Source: Ochromonadaceae sp. CCMP2298 | Lineage: Eukaryota; Sar; Synurophyceae; Ochromonadales; Ochromonadaceae | Length of the DNA: 10,003 bases | Reading direction: 5' to 3' | Assembly: GCA_026770595.1 (NCBI GenBank) | Contig: MU634827.1 | Span: 1-10,003 of the forward strand | In this document: positions 7,145-10,003 of the stretch, piece after piece | Layout of the letters: each line of letters opens with the position of its first letter | Numbering within the stretch: position 1 is the stretch's first letter | Position numbers and translations under genes: made by a program | Notes under the pieces: generated by a model | Databases searched by the model: none | What the model was told of the DNA's origin: nothing | What the model saw: the letters and a program-made list of their open reading frames with translations, nothing else

Positions 7145-9014
7145 CTAGGACAAGACCCGCCTGAATAGGTCTTCGTGCTGCAAGACGCTCCACCCAGTGA
7201 GGTCCGCCAGCAGGTTCGCCTGCTCGGCATTGACCCCGCCGCCCTTCGTGGCGTAATGCGGGAAGCTCCTGAAGGGGCCGTGCTTGATGTCGACGCTGAG
7301 GTCTGTTGTATCGGGCACGACCAGCTCCTGCATCCCACGGGAGAGCTTATCCTCCCATTGAGAAAGGCGCCCTAGGTACCCGAAGGTCACGTCGAAGGTA
7401 AGGCCTGCAGGGACACCCCACCAGCTATTCTCCACTGTGGTGAGATTGAAGCTCGCGAAGATTCCCTTTCCCGCCTGCTGCGCCTTCTGCATAGCCGTCA
7501 CCACGGGTACCCAATCCGCTGTAGGAAAGACCTGGTTCTTCTCGATCTCGAATGAGCGGTTCTCCCAGTTGGGCATGCTACCCGCCTCTGCGAAGACGCC
7601 AAAGAAGGCCGCAAGGTCATCGCTGGTAGGGGTGGAGATTAATGTTAGATTAGGTTGTCGCTTCTGTCGTCAGTATAACGAGACTTACGTGATCTGAGAC
7701 CCGTCGAAGGTGTCCGTGCTCACGTCCCAGTCCTCGAACGGCAGCAGGGGAGTGGAGCTGCTGTAGAATAGAACGATCTGGGAGGGAGGGAGGGAAGGAG
7801 GCGAAGAGAGAGCCAGTTATTAAAGATGGGGATCAGAGGCCTACACACATGACACAGGCACACACATACACGTTGCTCACCTTGGCCACTCTGCGCTGTA
7901 TGAAGGAGATCAGCGGGATGTTCTCGTAACACCCGCCGTCAGTGTACATCATCGTGGCGCTCTGGGGCAGCGGGTTGGAGGGAGACCAATAACCCATATC
8001 CAGACTGAGTGTCCGCGCTAAGTCGGGCAGCTTCACCGAGGCGAAGAAGGCACCAGGGGCGTAGCTGCTGGCTCCCGCTACGAACTGCAGGTCCAAGAAG
8101 GTGTCGGGTTCGGGAACTGCCAGGATGCCAGTAGCAGCGGACAGGGGCAGGCCCTGCTGCGGAGCCGGGCTGCCACCGCGAGAAAAGGCGAAGGGCTCGA
8201 TGGCGCCCCCCACGTGCAGCGAGTGCACAGCGCCCCTCTGGGTGTGGTAGGAGTACTCCACGTCGAGGCTCTTCATGTGCCCAATATACAAGGGGGTCAT
8301 CTCCATGAACGAGAAGTTCTGCGTGGCAGAACCGTAGGGCGCGCCCTCCGATGGCCCCACGAGGGTAGTGCCCAGGATGGGGAAGGGCCTGTCGGGCGCG
8401 AGCGGCACGGTGAAGAGCTCGCCGGCCAACTGCGGGTTACGCTCGATAATGTCAGCCACGCTGGCGGCGTCCCACGAGAAGCGCTGGTTGGGCAGAATGC
8501 CCAGGGGCTCAAGGTAAATTTTAGAAACCGCGTACGCCCAACCCTCCGCGAGGGTTTTGACCTCTCCGTCAATCAGAGCCTGCAGGGCGATGAGGGTGAG
8601 CTCCGGGCTGGGCAGGCTGCGCGCGCAGGCGGGATCCATCTGCTGCAGCTTTTCTTTTGTTATGTCCTCCGGCATTTCGATCTTCCCGAGAAGTACTTCG
8701 TCGTCTGTAACATTCTGGGTGAAGGTGAAGGCCGTGGTTGCCCATGATCCGCCGCTAATGCCCCCGATATACCTGACGTTCTTGATTAAATCCAGCTCAT
8801 GCAGTCCCGCGAGGTAGCCGATAGCGGCGGTGTAAGCCCTCGACCCTCCCCCGGAAAATCCGATGGCAGTGTTGGGCTTGTTCTTCAGCAGTTCAACCTC
8901 TGGAAAATCCGAGGCGTCTGGGTATTCCGAAGTTGATTTGTACGCTAAAACCTGCAATTCTGCCTCTGCTCTCGCCAGCACCGCCAGCAGCGCGAGGGCA
9001 CAGAACAGCTTCAT
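7145..9014 (-). CDS. Secreted cPLA2/phospholipase B-like lipase, 3 exons
   Basis: Minus-strand exons are 9014-7881, 7777-7689 and 7622-7145. The introns (103 and 66 nt) are GT-AG, phases 0 and 2 fit, and the product is 566 aa. Residues 1-18 form a signal peptide (MKLFCALALLAVLARAEA). The catalytic domain starts with GFSGGGSRAY at 52-61: a glycine-rich oxyanion loop plus the Arg (R59) that cPLA2 has at the same spot. GGISGGSW follows, with nucleophile Ser87 in GxSxG. The catalytic Asp is D359 in TDGGCYENIPL, which matches the DGGxxxNIPL of phospholipase B and cPLA2 better than the DGG/DGA of plant patatins. The remaining ~200 residues include FPHYATKGGGV and AEQANLLADL. Sequons NVT, NFS, NRS and NLT fit a secretory or lysosomal protein. 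Expected reaction: hydrolysis of fatty-acyl esters of phospholipids or lysophospholipids; the substrate is not predictable. No C2 domain is present, unlike animal group IVA cPLA2. Confidence 0.88.
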
Positions 9015-9474
9015 GATAGACGAACCTGGCTTGAACAGTGCACCAGGCCGAAGTTCTCAACTGTGATGAACAGTGGCACAAGACGAACGTAGAAATCCAG
9101 TGATTGTAAAAACCGTGGACTCTTGTAAATTCGTGGACTGCAACCGCAAAAAAACCCCGCTAAACGTGGAAAACGCGCCAAAACTGTGGTAAACAACGAA
9201 AGTAGAATCACATTATGAAGCAATAGAACAAAGTCATATCCATTTATAAGAGAATTATAGCTTAGTAATATTTATGTTACACATCTTCTGCGCTATAAAC
9301 ATACCCGCTGAATAGGCACTGTTGAAAGTTTCTGTTGCAAATATAATAATTCGTTTATGACATATGTGCGTCATAAACACAACTTTTACATGAATTAAGG
9401 GTCAATTGGAGTGACACAAAAAACGTATTTTGGAGATTTCTTGCCGAAGAATGCCAGATGTCTGGAAGCATATT
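9015..9474. other. AT-rich intergenic region, phospholipase 5' flank
   Basis: No gene was seen. The part next to 9014 should be the phospholipase 5' UTR and promoter. Loosely repeated CGTGGA and CGTGGAAAA words occur at 9105-9175. The stretch 9230-9420 is AT-rich with no recognisable element. Confidence 0.5.
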
Positions 9475-9635
9475 TGTCACCTGACAGATTATTGTGTCAC
9501 ATGACAGATAAGTTTGTCACATGACAGATTATTTTGTCACCTGACAGATTACTTTGTCACATGACAGATTATTGTGTCACATGACAGCTTATATTTGTCA
9601 CGTGACACAATATTTTGTCACCGGACAGATGTGAC
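9475..9635. repeat. Array of eight ~20-bp palindromic tandem repeats
   Basis: TGTCAC starts at 9475, 9495, 9515, 9535, 9555, 9575, 9596 and 9616, a period of 20 bp with one of 21. The consensus is TGTCACMTGACAGATTATT. Each unit carries an inverted pair TGTCA/TGACA with two bases between; at 9596 it becomes the perfect palindrome TGTCACGTGACA, with a CACGTG core. Only the last unit breaks the right arm (GGACA). The array ends about 140 bp before the ATG at 9776. It is a direct tandem repeat, not a CRISPR. Confidence 0.93.
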
Positions 9636-9643
9636 GTGGTCAC
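9631..9643. promoter_or_regulatory. GTGAC-GTG-GTCAC palindrome
   Basis: This inverted repeat has 5-bp arms and a 3-bp centre, and sits directly at the end of the TGTCAC array and 133 bp upstream of the ATG at 9776. It contains a TGACG word like those bound by bZIP factors. A regulatory role is inference. Confidence 0.3.
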
Positions 9644-9775
9644 GCCGCTTCGTTGGGAAGAGAAGGATCTGTCCAACACGTCGTTGAAAACAGGAGGTGT
9701 GAGGAGGCCAGATTCCATTTCAACATACCGTTCTGCGCGACCCTGACCAGCTCGATTCACCATATCTCAGCCGGG

Positions 9776-10003
9776 ATGAGCCTCTCCGTGAGCCTGCCCC
9801 AGGCCGAGCCGGAGGGTTCTCCAATGAGGACCGTGCTGCCCCACTCCCAGTCCGGTATTCCAGACCCGTACTCGAGCGTGCTGCAAGAGGCCCTCGCCTC
9901 GCTGCACCCGACCCGGTCCCAAGCGGTGTTTTTATGGAACAAGGGCGTCTTGGATTCGGTTGCCTCAACTGCATCAAACTCTCAAAGCTACATTCTCCAA
10001 GTC
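9776..10003 (+). CDS. 5' end of an unrecognised gene, cut by the window edge
   Basis: ATG at 9776 (context GCCGGGATGA) opens a frame of 76 codons that stays open to the last base. It begins MSLSVSLPQAEPEGSP; further on come SGIPDPYSSVLQEALASL and QAVFLWNKGVLDSVAS. The frame is also open upstream to a TGA at 9632, but no earlier in-frame ATG exists. The first ~45 residues are Pro/Ser-rich, and the rest has helical character. No signal peptide or transmembrane segment is visible. A weak donor (GCG|GTGTTT) at about 9926 could end the exon earlier. The family was not recognised. Confidence 0.5.
   Translation, partial: MSLSVSLPQAEPEGSPMRTVLPHSQSGIPDPYSSVLQEALASLHPTRSQAVFLWNKGVLDSVASTASNSQSYILQV

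Noticed and set aside
8214-8747. 177-codon plus-strand frame inside the phospholipase gene
   Set aside because: It is antisense to the catalytic exon, whose family motifs are clear. The frame is rich in His/Arg/Val/Gly, as expected from a GC-rich complement.
9475-9635. The TGTCAC array read as a CRISPR
   Set aside because: Units are contiguous 20-mers with no unique spacers, in a eukaryotic setting.
1-10003. tRNA, rRNA or other structured RNA genes
   Set aside because: No TGGC...GGTTCRA box pattern with a cloverleaf and no rRNA-like stretches were found by eye; small RNAs cannot be excluded without a covariance search.

Overview
This is nuclear DNA from a eukaryote. Three of the four complete genes are split by short GT-AG introns (61-129 nt), there is an AATAAA poly(A) signal, and the gaps hold microsatellites and tandem repeats. 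One gene encodes a plastid-type ferredoxin:thioredoxin reductase variable chain behind a signal peptide followed by an F-containing transit region. Another is B9D2, a ciliary transition-zone protein. Together they point to a flagellated alga with a secondary red-lineage plastid (haptophyte, stramenopile or cryptophyte). The species cannot be named from this sequence.

Layout. At 251-997 (minus) lies a four-exon B9D2 gene encoding 180 aa. It is visible only after splicing. Two ~96% identical direct repeats flank it (1-151 and 1108-1255), and both stop exactly at a minus-strand splice-donor motif. From 1257 to 2565 the DNA is GC-rich and open in several frames; it may hold exons of a further gene, but no model is convincing. 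Three 44-bp tandem repeats follow at 2761-2887. At 3265-5548 (plus) a six-exon gene encodes a 594-aa single-pass, type II membrane-anchored surface protein with propeller-like repeats and a C-terminal module resembling bacteriophage tail or surface domains. At 6308-6865 (plus) is the single-exon FTRV gene. It converges on a three-exon phospholipase gene at 7145-9014 (minus): 566 aa, a secretory signal, and a cPLA2/phospholipase B-like Ser-Asp dyad. An array of eight ~20-bp palindromic repeats (9475-9635) then precedes the 5' end of an unrecognised plus-strand gene that runs off the right edge.

The genes do not form a pathway. Neighbouring genes with unrelated roles (cilium, cell surface, plastid redox, lipid hydrolysis) are normal for a compact protist genome. 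The points most worth following are the splice-site-bounded repeat pair, the chimeric surface protein and the promoter-proximal palindromic array. No CRISPR array, rRNA, tRNA or intact transposon was found.
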